Origin: an uncultured Lysobacteraceae bacterium
Lineage (GTDB): Bacteria > Pseudomonadota > Gammaproteobacteria > Xanthomonadales > Xanthomonadaceae
DNA length: 29,837 nucleotides
Reading direction: 5' to 3'
Assembly (NCBI GenBank): GCA_937897645.1
Contig: CALCNV010000163.1
Coordinates: 1 to 29,837 of the forward strand
In this document: positions 7,979 through 15,535 of the stretch, piece by piece
Layout: every line of letters starts with the position of its first letter
Numbering within the stretch: position 1 is the first letter of the stretch
The notes under the pieces: generated by a model
The model's input: the letters and a program-made list of their open reading frames with translations, nothing else
Told to the model about the DNA's origin: nothing
Databases searched by the model: none
Position numbers and translations under genes: made by a program

Positions 7979-8527
7979 ATGGACATCGGCGCGCGCCTGC
8001 AGCTGGTTCGCAAATCCAAGGACCTGAGCCAGCGCGAGCTGGCCAAGCGGGTGGGCGTGACCAACAGCACCATCTCCCTGATCGAACAGAACAAAGTGAG
8101 CCCATCCGTCAGTTCGCTGAAGAAGGTGCTGGACGGCATTCCCATCTCGCTCGCGGATTTCTTCACCCTGGACCTGGACGTCGGCCTGCCTGACAGTCCG
8201 TTCTATACCGCCGACGAATTGCCTGACGTCGGCAGCAACGGCATCGAGTATTTCCTGATTGGCCAGCATCGCCCGCAACGGCAGATGTGCATCCTGCGCG
8301 AAGTGATGCCGCCCGGCACCGACACCGGCGACAGCATGTTGCTGCACGAGGGCGAGGAAGGCGGGGTCGTGATCGAAGGCGAAGTGGAAGTGACGGTCGG
8401 CGACCAGGTGCGCGTGTTGCGCGCGGGCGAGGCCTATTACTTCGAAAGCAGCGTGCCGCACCGGTTCCGCAACATCGGCACGGTGGATGCGGTGATTTTC
8501 AGTGCGAATACGCCGGCTACGTTTTGA
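7979..8527 (+). CDS. puuR: PuuR-type transcriptional regulator (XRE HTH plus cupin)
   Basis: PuuR is a DNA-binding repressor of putrescine catabolic genes whose cupin domain senses the inducer. This 182-aa protein has a helix-turn-helix at about residues 5-60 (LSQRELAKRVGVTNSTISLI) and a C-terminal cupin at about 105-178 with His123 and Glu124/Glu127 in LLHEGEEGG and His161 in VPHRF. It ends ANTPATF, close to the AHTPTTF ending of E. coli PuuR, and has nearly the same length. AAGG lies 6 bases before the ATG. It sits in the middle of the puu genes and diverges from an aminotransferase gene, with puuC downstream. It most likely represses itself, the divergent operon and the puuA/puuD promoters. 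Confidence 0.93.
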   Translation: MDIGARLQLVRKSKDLSQRELAKRVGVTNSTISLIEQNKVSPSVSSLKKVLDGIPISLADFFTLDLDVGLPDSPFYTADELPDVGSNGIEYFLIGQHRPQRQMCILREVMPPGTDTGDSMLLHEGEEGGVVIEGEVEVTVGDQVRVLRAGEAYYFESSVPHRFRNIGTVDAVIFSANTPATF

Positions 8528-8532
8528 TTGAG

Positions 8533-8654
8533 CCCCTCTCCCCTTGGGAGAGGGGTTGGGGTGAGGGTGCGGCGAAGTCATATTGCAGTCGTGCCATGGA
8601 CTTCGCCGTACCCTCATCCGCCCTGCGGGCACCTTCTCCCAATGGGAGAAGGGT
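8533..8654. repeat. CCCTCTCCC-type paired hairpin element between puuR and puuC
   Basis: The element opens with the hairpin CCCCTCTCCC-ctt-GGGAGAGGGG (8533-8555) and closes with CTTCTCCC-aat-GGGAGAAGG. Between them, GGTGAGGGTGCGGCGAAGTC is matched by the roughly inverted GACTTCGCCGTACCCTCATC, and a third small hairpin CGCCCTGCGGGC is present. It occupies nearly all of the puuR-puuC gap, from 5 bases after the puuR stop to 27 bases before the puuC start. It could thus affect messenger stability or puuC translation. Confidence 0.82.
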
Positions 8655-8681
8655 AGAACTTCATTTCTGGAGAGTAATCGA

Positions 8682-10184
8682 ATGACCACACCCCACACCC
8701 GTGACAGCTGGGAATCCCTGGCCAATGGCTTGAAGATCCGCACGCAGGCCTTCATCGACGGCAACTACGTCAATGCCGCCAGTGGCAAGACCTTCGACTG
8801 CATCAGCCCGATCGATGGTCGTTCGCTGGGGCGCGTGTCTGAGTGCGAGGCGGAGGACATCGAGCGTGCGGTCATCGCGTCGCGTCGCAGCTTCGATTCC
8901 GGAGCCTGGTCCGAGGCTGCACCCCGGCACCGCAAGAAAGTGCTGTTGAAGTTCGCCGGGTTGATTGAGCAGCACGGCGATGAACTCGCGCTGCTGGAAT
9001 CCCTGGACATGGGCAAGCCGGTCAGCGATGCGCGTGCCGTGGACGTGGCCGCGACCATCCGCTGCATGGCGTGGACCGGTGAAGCGCTGGACAAGGTGTA
9101 TGGCGAAGTCGCGCCGACCGGGCCCGGCGAGCTCGGCCTGGTGACGCGCGAACCGTTGGGCGTCATAGGCGCCATCGTGCCGTGGAATTTTCCCTTGCTG
9201 ATGGCGGCATGGAAACTTGCACCTGCCCTGGCCATGGGCAATTCGGTTGTTCTCAAACCTTCCGAGAAGTCGCCTCTGAGCGTGATTCGCCTTGCCGAGA
9301 TTGCGATTGAGGCAGGCATCCCGGCCGGCGTGTTCAACGTGGTGCCCGGTTATGGCAAGGGCGCGGGCGAACCGCTCGCGCTGCACATGGACGTGGATGG
9401 GCTGGTGTTTACCGGCTCCACCGCCGTGGGCAAGCACCTGCTGCAGTGCGCGGGGCGCTCCAACCTCAAGCGCGCCTACATGGAGTGCGGCGGCAAGAGC
9501 CCGAACATCGTGTTCGCCGATGCGCGTGACCTGGGCAAGGCGGCGGAAGCGGCAGCCAGCGGAATTTTCTACAACCAGGGCGAAGTGTGCACGGCGGCTT
9601 CGCGCCTGCTGGTAGAGCGTTCGATCAAGGACGAGTTCGTCGCCCGCGTGGTCGAGGCGGGACGCGACATGCATCCACGGCATCCGTTGGAGCCCAGTGC
9701 ACCGATGGGCGCGATGGTGGATGAAACCCAGACTACGCGCGTGCTGGATTACATCGAGAAAGGCGTGGCCGAAGGGGCGAACCTGGTGCTGGGTGGCAAG
9801 CGTGCCAACGTGGTGCAGGGTGGGTGCTACATCGAGCCGACCGTGTTCGATGACGTGGCGCATGAACACACGATTTCGCGCGAGGAGATCTTCGGGCCGG
9901 TGCTGTCGGTGATTGCTTTCGACAGCGAGGAGCAGGCGCTGCGCATGGCCAACGATACCGAGTACGGCCTGGCCGCGGGCCTGTGGACCAGCGACATCAG
10001 CCGCGCCCACCGCGTCGCGCGCAAGCTGCGCGCTGGCAGCGTGTGGGTGAATTACTGGGACGGCGGCGACATGACCGCGCCGTTTGGTGGCTACAAGCAG
10101 TCCGGCAACGGCCGCGACAAGTCGCTGCATGCCTTCGACAAGTACACCGAGATGAAGGCGACCTGGATCAACCTGGAGGGTTGA
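8682..10184 (+). CDS. puuC: Gamma-glutamyl-gamma-aminobutyraldehyde dehydrogenase
   Basis: PuuC oxidises gamma-glutamyl-gamma-aminobutyraldehyde to gamma-glutamyl-GABA with NAD(P), the third step of the Puu pathway. The 500-aa protein is a typical aldehyde dehydrogenase: VPWNFPLLMAAWK in the cofactor-binding fold, FTGSTAVGK, catalytic-base Glu268 in MECGGKSP, nucleophile Cys303 in NQGEVCTAASR, and the C-terminal PFGGYKQSGNGRD. The real start is the ATG at 8682, with GGAGAG about 7 bases upstream. A longer frame reaching to 8583 runs through repeat DNA and should not be used. It follows puuR, separated by the repeat element, and probably shares its transcript. The Puu assignment over other aldehyde dehydrogenases rests mainly on context and length. 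Confidence 0.92.
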   Translation: MTTPHTRDSWESLANGLKIRTQAFIDGNYVNAASGKTFDCISPIDGRSLGRVSECEAEDIERAVIASRRSFDSGAWSEAAPRHRKKVLLKFAGLIEQHGDELALLESLDMGKPVSDARAVDVAATIRCMAWTGEALDKVYGEVAPTGPGELGLVTREPLGVIGAIVPWNFPLLMAAWKLAPALAMGNSVVLKPSEKSPLSVIRLAEIAIEAGIPAGVFNVVPGYGKGAGEPLALHMDVDGLVFTGSTAVGKHLLQCAGRSNLKRAYMECGGKSPNIVFADARDLGKAAEAAASGIFYNQGEVCTAASRLLVERSIKDEFVARVVEAGRDMHPRHPLEPSAPMGAMVDETQTTRVLDYIEKGVAEGANLVLGGKRANVVQGGCYIEPTVFDDVAHEHTISREEIFGPVLSVIAFDSEEQALRMANDTEYGLAAGLWTSDISRAHRVARKLRAGSVWVNYWDGGDMTAPFGGYKQSGNGRDKSLHAFDKYTEMKATWINLEG

Positions 10185-10198
10185 TTCCAGTAAGCTTG

Positions 10199-10270
10199 AT
10201 GTGGGAGCGACGTAAGTCGCGATGGGGCCCTACCGGGAACGCCTCATCGCGACTTACGTCGCTCCCACAT
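10199..10270. repeat. GTGGGAG-type paired REP-like hairpin
   Basis: Two 26-base arms (10199-10224 and 10245-10270) are exact inverted copies with a 20-base loop. Each arm has the head GTGGGAG and an internal hairpin GCGAC-gtaa-GTCGC. It starts 15 bases after the puuC stop and ends 75 bases before the MHS transporter start. Confidence 0.92.
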
Positions 10271-10345
10271 TGATATCCGCATCGCCTCTACATGTAGACG
10301 GCGGGTTCTGCCAGAATCCGCCAACCCCACTGCAGACCGTAGCCG

Positions 10346-11617
10346 ATGACCACTGCTAGCGCCGTTGCCAACCCGCCGGGTCGCGTCCTGTTCGCCAGCC
10401 TGATCGGCACCGCCATCGAGTTCTTTGATTTCTATATCTACGCCACCGCTGCGGTGCTGGTGTTCCCACATCTGTTCTTTCCGTCGGCGGATCCTGCCGC
10501 GGCGACGCTGCAATCACTGGCGACCTTCGCACTCGCTTTCTTCGCGCGGCCGATCGGTTCCGCGGTGTTCGGCCATTTCGGCGACCGTATCGGGCGCAAG
10601 GCGACGCTGGTGGCGGCACTGCTGACCATGGGCCTGTCCACCGTGTTCATCGGCCTGTTGCCGACGTACGCCAGCATCGGCATCGCGGCCCCGATCCTGC
10701 TGGCCGTGTGCCGCTTCGGCCAGGGCTTGGGACTGGGTGGCGAGTGGGGCGGCGCGGTGTTGCTGGCCACGGAGAACGCGCCGCCCGGCAAGCGCGCGTG
10801 GTACGGCATGTTTCCACAGCTCGGCGCACCGTTGGGGTTCCTGGGTTCGACCGGTATTTTCCTGCTGTTGACCGAAGTGATGGATGACGCGCAGTTCCTG
10901 GCCTGGGGCTGGCGTATCCCGTTCCTTGCCAGTGCGGTGCTGGTGCTGGTCGGGTTGTGGGTGCGCCTGCGCATCACCGAGACGCCCGATTTCCAGAAGA
11001 CCCTCGACCAAGGCGAACGCGTGCGCCTGCCGATGCTGAGCGTGCTGCGTGAGCATCCGCGTGCGCTGCTGTCGGGCACGTTTGCGCTGGTAGCAACCTT
11101 CGTCTTGTTCTACCTGATGACCGTGTTTACGCTGGGCTGGGCGACCACCAAGCTCGGCTACACGCGCGAACAGTTCCTGCTGATGCAGATGGTCGCGGTG
11201 CTGTTCTTTGCTGCATGGATCCCGGTGTCGGCGATGTTCGCGGACCGCCGTGGACGTCGCTTGGCGATGATCCTGGCCACGCTGGCGATCATCGTGTTCG
11301 GGCTGGCCTTCGGGCCATTGCTGGGTTCCGGCAGCACCGGCGCCGTATTCCTGTTCCTGATCGTCGGCATGTCCGTGACCGGCATGACCTATGGTCCGTG
11401 TGGCACCTTGCTGGCGGAAATGTTCCCGACTGCGGTGCGTTACACCGGCGCCTCGCTGGCGTTCAACCTCGCCGGCATCCTGGGTGCTGCGCTGACCCCG
11501 TACGTCGCGATGCGCCTGGCCACCCAGCACGGCGTCGGCCACGTGGGTTACTACCTGTCCGCGGCCGCCGTGCTGACCTTGCTGGCCTTGCTGTTGATGC
11601 CGCGCAAGCAGGATTGA
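10346..11617 (+). CDS. MFS transporter, metabolite:H+ symporter (MHS) family
   Basis: This 423-aa inner-membrane protein should have 12 helices. It carries the MFS loop motif twice, as is usual: GHFGDRIGRK between helices 2 and 3 (about residues 75-84) and FADRRGRRLA between helices 8 and 9. The N-terminal GTAIEFFDFYIYATAA and GLGLGGEWGGAVLLA are characteristic of the MHS group, which includes ProP, KgtP and ShiA and takes up organic acids or osmolytes with protons. The substrate is not readable. Its position between puuC and puuB suggests a polyamine-related amine or a carboxylate product. No clear ribosome site precedes the ATG, but the start leaves a normal short N-terminus before helix 1. 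It is flanked by two REP-like pairs. Confidence 0.87.
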   Translation: MTTASAVANPPGRVLFASLIGTAIEFFDFYIYATAAVLVFPHLFFPSADPAAATLQSLATFALAFFARPIGSAVFGHFGDRIGRKATLVAALLTMGLSTVFIGLLPTYASIGIAAPILLAVCRFGQGLGLGGEWGGAVLLATENAPPGKRAWYGMFPQLGAPLGFLGSTGIFLLLTEVMDDAQFLAWGWRIPFLASAVLVLVGLWVRLRITETPDFQKTLDQGERVRLPMLSVLREHPRALLSGTFALVATFVLFYLMTVFTLGWATTKLGYTREQFLLMQMVAVLFFAAWIPVSAMFADRRGRRLAMILATLAIIVFGLAFGPLLGSGSTGAVFLFLIVGMSVTGMTYGPCGTLLAEMFPTAVRYTGASLAFNLAGILGAALTPYVAMRLATQHGVGHVGYYLSAAAVLTLLALLLMPRKQD

Positions 11618-11620
11618 GTC

Positions 11621-11692
11621 TTTGTGGGTCCGAGCTTGCTCGGATGCACTTCGCGAGGATCAAGAGCATCCGGGCAAGCTCGGACCTACAAA
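11621..11692. repeat. GTGGGTC-type paired REP-like hairpin
   Basis: Arms 11621-11647 and 11666-11692 are 27 bases each and inverted, with two differences that would still pair as G-U in RNA. Each arm has an internal hairpin TCCGAG-cttg-CTCGGA or a near variant. It lies between the convergent transporter and puuB genes, 3 bases after one stop and 7 bases before the other. It may serve both transcripts as an end point. Confidence 0.9.
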
Positions 11693-11699
11693 ACGCGTC

Positions 11700-12989
11700 T
11701 CACCACAACGCATCGCGCAGCTTGTACCAGGCCATCGCGGCGACCAGCATCGGCGTGCGCAGGGCACGGCCGCCGGGGAAGAGGTGGTGCTGGATGTTGG
11801 CAAACAGGTCCAGGCGTTCGGATTGCCCGCGTATCGCTTCGGACATCAACTTCCCTGCGAGGCCCGTGGCGATGACGCCATGGCCGGAGAATCCCTGTGC
11901 GAAATACACGTTGGGCGTCAGCCGGCCGAAGTGCGGCGCACGGTTGAGGGAGATATCGATGTAGCCACCCCACACGTATTCGATGTCGACGCCTGCCAGT
12001 TGCGGGAACACGCGGCGCATGCGCCGGGTCATGGTGCCGCGCAGGTTGGGCGGGGGCAGGGTGGAATAGCTGGCGCGTCCGCCGAACAGCAGGCGGTGGT
12101 CGCGGCTGCGGCGGAAGTAGTCGAGTGCCCAGTTGGTATCGGCCACCGCCATGTCGTTGCGGATCAGCTCGCGTGCGCGCGCTTCACCCAGCGGCACGGT
12201 TGCGCCGATGTAGGTGCCGACCGGCATGATCTTCGCATCCAGTTCGGGCGCGATGCCGTGCACCAGTGCATTGCCGGCCAGGATGGCGAAGTCGCAAACC
12301 ACTTCACCCTGCGTGGTCTTGAACACCGGTTTCGAGCCGCGCACCAGCTGCGTGACCCTGGAGTGTTCGAAGATGCGCACGCCTGCGGCCATCGCGGCAC
12401 GTGCCAGGCCAAGGGCGTATTCGAGCGGATGCAGATGGCCGCTTTCCGGATCGTAGAGCGCGCCGAGATAGCGATCACTGGCCAACTGTTCGCGCAGCGT
12501 TTCCCGGTCCCACCATTCCACCGGATAGTCGTAGCGGGTGTTGAAGTCTTCGACGGCAGCGAGTACTTCACGCTGCTGGCGTGGCTTGATCGGCACGGTG
12601 GCATGGCCGTCGCGCCAGTCGCATCGGATGTCGTGTTTCTTGATCCGGTCACGCAGCCACTGCAGGCCTTCGCGGGACAGGTCGAACATCTTCCTGGCGT
12701 CATCGAAACCGACCAGTGCTTCCAGCTTCGCTTCGCCGCAGCCGAAACCGGCAATCGCCTGGCCTCCGTTGCGTCCCGACGCACCCCAGCCGATGCGTTC
12801 GGCTTCCAGTACCACGACCTTGTAACCGGCCTCGGCAAGTTCCAGTGCGGCAGAAAGTCCGGTGTAGCCAGCGCCGAGGATGCAGATGTCGGCGTCGATA
12901 CGGCCTTGCAGAACGGCCTGCTCGGGTAATTGTTTGGCGCTGGCGGCATACCAGCTGGGTGGATAGGTGGACTTGCCGGATGAAGACAT
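11700..12989 (-). CDS. puuB: Gamma-glutamylputrescine oxidoreductase
   Basis: PuuB is a flavoprotein that oxidises gamma-glutamylputrescine to gamma-glutamyl-gamma-aminobutyraldehyde, step two of the pathway, with oxygen as acceptor and release of ammonia and peroxide. The 429-aa protein belongs to the DAO/GlyOx flavoenzyme family. It has the FAD motif ILGAGYTGLSAA (Gly39, Gly41, Gly44) with Glu62 at the end of the second strand, GWGASGRNGGQ (68-78), ASDRYLGALYDPESGHLHPL, and the C-terminal FAQGFSGHGV and FPGGRALRTP. These blocks match E. coli PuuB along its whole length, including the N-terminal SWYAASAKQ. It lies downstream of a puuA gene on the same strand, with a 176-base gap holding a paired repeat. 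Confidence 0.94.
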   Translation of the reverse strand: MSSSGKSTYPPSWYAASAKQLPEQAVLQGRIDADICILGAGYTGLSAALELAEAGYKVVVLEAERIGWGASGRNGGQAIAGFGCGEAKLEALVGFDDARKMFDLSREGLQWLRDRIKKHDIRCDWRDGHATVPIKPRQQREVLAAVEDFNTRYDYPVEWWDRETLREQLASDRYLGALYDPESGHLHPLEYALGLARAAMAAGVRIFEHSRVTQLVRGSKPVFKTTQGEVVCDFAILAGNALVHGIAPELDAKIMPVGTYIGATVPLGEARARELIRNDMAVADTNWALDYFRRSRDHRLLFGGRASYSTLPPPNLRGTMTRRMRRVFPQLAGVDIEYVWGGYIDISLNRAPHFGRLTPNVYFAQGFSGHGVIATGLAGKLMSEAIRGQSERLDLFANIQHHLFPGGRALRTPMLVAAMAWYKLRDALW

Positions 12990-13008
12990 TAGTGAAGTCC
13001 CGATAGCG

Positions 13009-13134
13009 TCATCCCAGCGAACGCTGGAACTGCTTTAAAACAGCCGAATGGCTGGTCATCCATTTTGACTTTGACGGTAGATCTTCCGATACAAAGGCAG
13101 GATCAAGATGGGTCCCAGCGTTCGCTGGGATGAC
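13009..13134. repeat. GTCATCCC-type paired REP-like element between puuA and puuB
   Basis: Perfect 20-base arms GTCATCCCAGCGAACGCTGG (13009-13028) and its inverse (13115-13134) bracket a less conserved middle that still carries GATCAAGATGG, as in the copy at 1825-1920. It sits in the 176-base gap between the puuA and puuB genes on the minus strand. It ends about 20 bases before the puuB start, so both genes may be joined by a transcript that runs through it. Confidence 0.88.
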
Positions 13135-13165
13135 GACGATGTGGTTAACGGGAAGTCCCCGCACC

Positions 13166-14560
13166 TCACACCGCCCGCAGATACCAGTCGTACTCCAGCG
13201 TCGTGACCTGGGTGTAGAACGTGTGCATTTCCTTGAGCTTCTGCTGGCCGTAGATGTGGCGGAACGGTTCGCCGAATTGCTCGCGGATGAAGTCACTGCC
13301 CATGAAGTCGTCGATGGCCTGGCGCCAGTAGGGCGTGCGGATCTCGGTTTGTTCGTAGGCGTTGCCGACGACCGGCGGGCCGGGGTCGAACCCATTTTCC
13401 AGCCCGTGCAACATGCCCGCCAAGACCGCCGCGGTAACCAGGTAGACGTTGGCGTCCGCGCCGGCGATGCGATGCTCGATGCGGGTGTTGGCCTCGTTGC
13501 TGTGCGGGATGCGCATGGCCACGGTGCGGTTGTTGTAGCCCCAGGCATCGTTGAGCGGCACGAAGGCGTTCAGCACGAAACGCCGGTAGCTGTTGGCGTG
13601 CGGAGCGAACAGCAGCAGGCTGTCCTTGGCGCTGCGCTGCAGGCCGCCGATGGCGTGCTTCAGCGTGTTGGCCGGCGCGTCCGGCGTCGAGGCGAAGATG
13701 TTGTTGCCCGCTTCGTCCAATACGCTGACGTGGATGTGCAGGCCATTGCCGGCCTGTTCCGCGAACGGCTTGGCCATGAAGCTGGCCTGCACGCCCTGTT
13801 GCTGGGCCACGGCCTTGATGGCGCGCTTCAGCATGATGGCGTCGTCGCAGGCCAGCAGCGCGTCGTCGCGGTGCTTGAGGTTGATCTCGAACTGGCCCGG
13901 TGCGTATTCGGCCACGGCTGTGTCCGCGGGAATACCCTGCGCCTTGCAGGCCGCCGACACCGCGTCGGTGAAGCCGCGGTAATCGTTGAGGTCTTCCATG
14001 TAATAGACCTGGGTACTGCTACTGCGCCGGCCGGTGACCGGGTTGAGCGGCGTACGCGGCGTGCCGTCGGCATCCAGGTGCTGGTCGAACAGGTAGAACT
14101 CCAGTTCCACCGCCACCACCGGCTTCAGTCCGCGCGTGCGGTAGCGATCCAGCACGCGCTTGAGTACTTCGCGCGGATTGGCTTCGAAGGTGCCACCTTG
14201 TGCGTCTTCCATCGACAGCAGCAGTTGCGCCATCGGTCGGGGCGACCACGGCACCGGACGCAATGATCCGGGCACCGGGCGGCAGATGCGGTCTTCATCG
14301 CCGATGTCGTAGCCCAGGCCGGTTTCTTCGACGGTATTGCCGGTGATGTCGGTGGCGATCAGCGACATGGGCAGGCATACGCCGTCGGCATAGACCTTCT
14401 CCAGTGCATCGCGGGTGATGCGCTTGCCGCGCAGCAGGCCGTTCATGTCGGGCAGCAACAGGTCGACCAGTTCGCAGTCGGGCAGCTGCTCAAGCGTGGT
14501 CGCGTCGGTCACGGGCAGGGCGTAGCGGGTCGAGGCAGAGGTGTCTTGGTGGGCAGTCAT
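13166..14560 (-). CDS. puuA: Gamma-glutamylpolyamine synthetase, PuuA paralogue 1 (glutamine synthetase family)
   Basis: PuuA joins L-glutamate to putrescine using ATP, the entry step of the Puu pathway. This 464-aa protein has the glutamine synthetase fold. Visible features are a beta-grasp N-terminus, the metal-binding VELEFYLFD (Glu152, Glu154), GLHIHVSV (His265, His267), NSYRRF, AWGYNNRT with Trp330, and IEHRIAGADANVYL with Arg354. His, Trp and Arg at these places match residues reported as important in E. coli PuuA. No clear ribosome site precedes the ATG. It is divergent from puuD and followed by puuB. The other paralogue, at 15536, is clearly different in sequence, so the two may prefer different amines; which of them prefers putrescine is unknown. 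Confidence 0.9.
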   Translation of the reverse strand: MTAHQDTSASTRYALPVTDATTLEQLPDCELVDLLLPDMNGLLRGKRITRDALEKVYADGVCLPMSLIATDITGNTVEETGLGYDIGDEDRICRPVPGSLRPVPWSPRPMAQLLLSMEDAQGGTFEANPREVLKRVLDRYRTRGLKPVVAVELEFYLFDQHLDADGTPRTPLNPVTGRRSSSTQVYYMEDLNDYRGFTDAVSAACKAQGIPADTAVAEYAPGQFEINLKHRDDALLACDDAIMLKRAIKAVAQQQGVQASFMAKPFAEQAGNGLHIHVSVLDEAGNNIFASTPDAPANTLKHAIGGLQRSAKDSLLLFAPHANSYRRFVLNAFVPLNDAWGYNNRTVAMRIPHSNEANTRIEHRIAGADANVYLVTAAVLAGMLHGLENGFDPGPPVVGNAYEQTEIRTPYWRQAIDDFMGSDFIREQFGEPFRHIYGQQKLKEMHTFYTQVTTLEYDWYLRAV

Positions 14561-14604
14561 GATGGCGTCACGGGCGGTTCGGCGCAGCTTATCAGAGAGT
14601 CCAG

Positions 14605-14720
14605 TCTGTCAAGAATACTCAACGGACATCGCATCGTTATTGGCCTTAAATGACCTAAAACGGTGCCGCATCGCACCATATACGGGCGAAAAGTCACAAT
14701 CAATGTCGTCGTGTTGTAAA
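14605..14720. promoter_or_regulatory. puuA/puuD divergent promoter region with motifs shared with the puuR promoter
   Basis: The 210-base gap between divergent puuA and puuD is AT-richer than the genes. It contains TCTGTCAA (14605-14612), whose complement is the -35-like TTGACA towards puuA, and GTTGTAAA (14713-14720) near puuD. The cores TCTGTCA and GTTGTAAA are also in the region between puuR and its divergent aminotransferase gene. I take them as candidate PuuR operator parts; no transcription start or binding is proven. Confidence 0.42.
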
Positions 14721-14770
14721 AATCAAACGGCCGGGTTAAGTTGCGGGCAAGCTTTTTCGAGCCCTTTCCG

Positions 14771-15526
14771 ATGGCCAGCCTGCCGCTGGTCGGCCTTCCC
14801 ACCGACCGAAAACAAATCGGTGCACACCCGTTCCTCGCGGCGGGCGAAAAGTATGTGCGCGCCGTGGTCGAGGGCGCCGATGCCCTGCCGGTGCTGCTGC
14901 CCACCTTGCAACCCACGCTGCCGCTGGAGGCATTGCTTGCACAGGTCGACGGCATCCTGCTGACCGGTGCGGTCAGCAATATCGAACCGCACCACTACAG
15001 CGACGAACCCAGCTACGAAGGCAACCTGCACGACCCCGCGCGCGATGCCACCAGCCTGCCGCTGATTCCACTAGCGTTGCAAATGGGCGTGCCACTGCTG
15101 GCGATCTGCCGCGGATTCCAGGAAGTGAACGTGGCCTTCGGTGGCAGCCTCCACCAGAAGGTGCAGGAGCAGCCCGGCATGCTCGACCATCGCGAAAACC
15201 TCGACGAGCCACTGGATGTCCAGTATGCCCCCGTGCACGCGGTTACCTTCAGCCCGGGCGGCCTGCTGGCAAGCATCGCAGGCACCCCTTCGCAGCGGGT
15301 CAATTCCCTGCACGGCCAGGGCGTGGCACGACTGGGCAAGGGCCTGAAAGTGGAAGCCGTCGCGCCGGATGGATTGATCGAAGCCTTCCGCCATGAAGGC
15401 GCCAGTTTCCTGCTCGGCGTGCAGTGGCACCCGGAGTGGCGTGTCACCGAAAATCCTTTCTACCTCGGCATATTCAAGGCCTTCGGCGACGCCTGTCGCA
15501 CGCGCGCCGCGCAACGCAACCCATGA
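14771..15526 (+). CDS. puuD: Gamma-glutamyl-GABA hydrolase
   Basis: PuuD hydrolyses gamma-glutamyl-GABA to glutamate and GABA, the last step specific to the Puu pathway. The 251-aa protein is a class I glutamine amidotransferase-like enzyme (peptidase C26). It has LPLVGLPTDRK at the start, the nucleophile Cys113 in AICRGFQEVNVAFGGSLH, NSLHGQGV, and catalytic His220 in GVQWHPEWR with the usual Glu two residues later. Length and blocks match E. coli PuuD. The ATG at 14771 gives the normal N-terminus; an in-frame TTG at 14741 is possible but less likely. It is the first gene of a long plus-strand run: puuD, puuA, the spuC-like gene and potFGHI. The gap to puuA is 9 bases. Confidence 0.94.
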   Translation: MASLPLVGLPTDRKQIGAHPFLAAGEKYVRAVVEGADALPVLLPTLQPTLPLEALLAQVDGILLTGAVSNIEPHHYSDEPSYEGNLHDPARDATSLPLIPLALQMGVPLLAICRGFQEVNVAFGGSLHQKVQEQPGMLDHRENLDEPLDVQYAPVHAVTFSPGGLLASIAGTPSQRVNSLHGQGVARLGKGLKVEAVAPDGLIEAFRHEGASFLLGVQWHPEWRVTENPFYLGIFKAFGDACRTRAAQRNP

Positions 15527-15535
15527 AGTGAACCC

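Noticed and set aside
8583..8681. N-terminal extension of puuC to 8583
   Set aside because: The extra 33 codons are translated repeat DNA; the ATG at 8682 has a good GGAGAG site and gives the normal PuuC N-terminus.
8661..10130. 489-residue antisense frame over puuC
   Set aside because: It mirrors the puuC codons and is rich in His, Arg, Ala and Gln in the usual shadow-frame pattern, with no motif or ribosome site.
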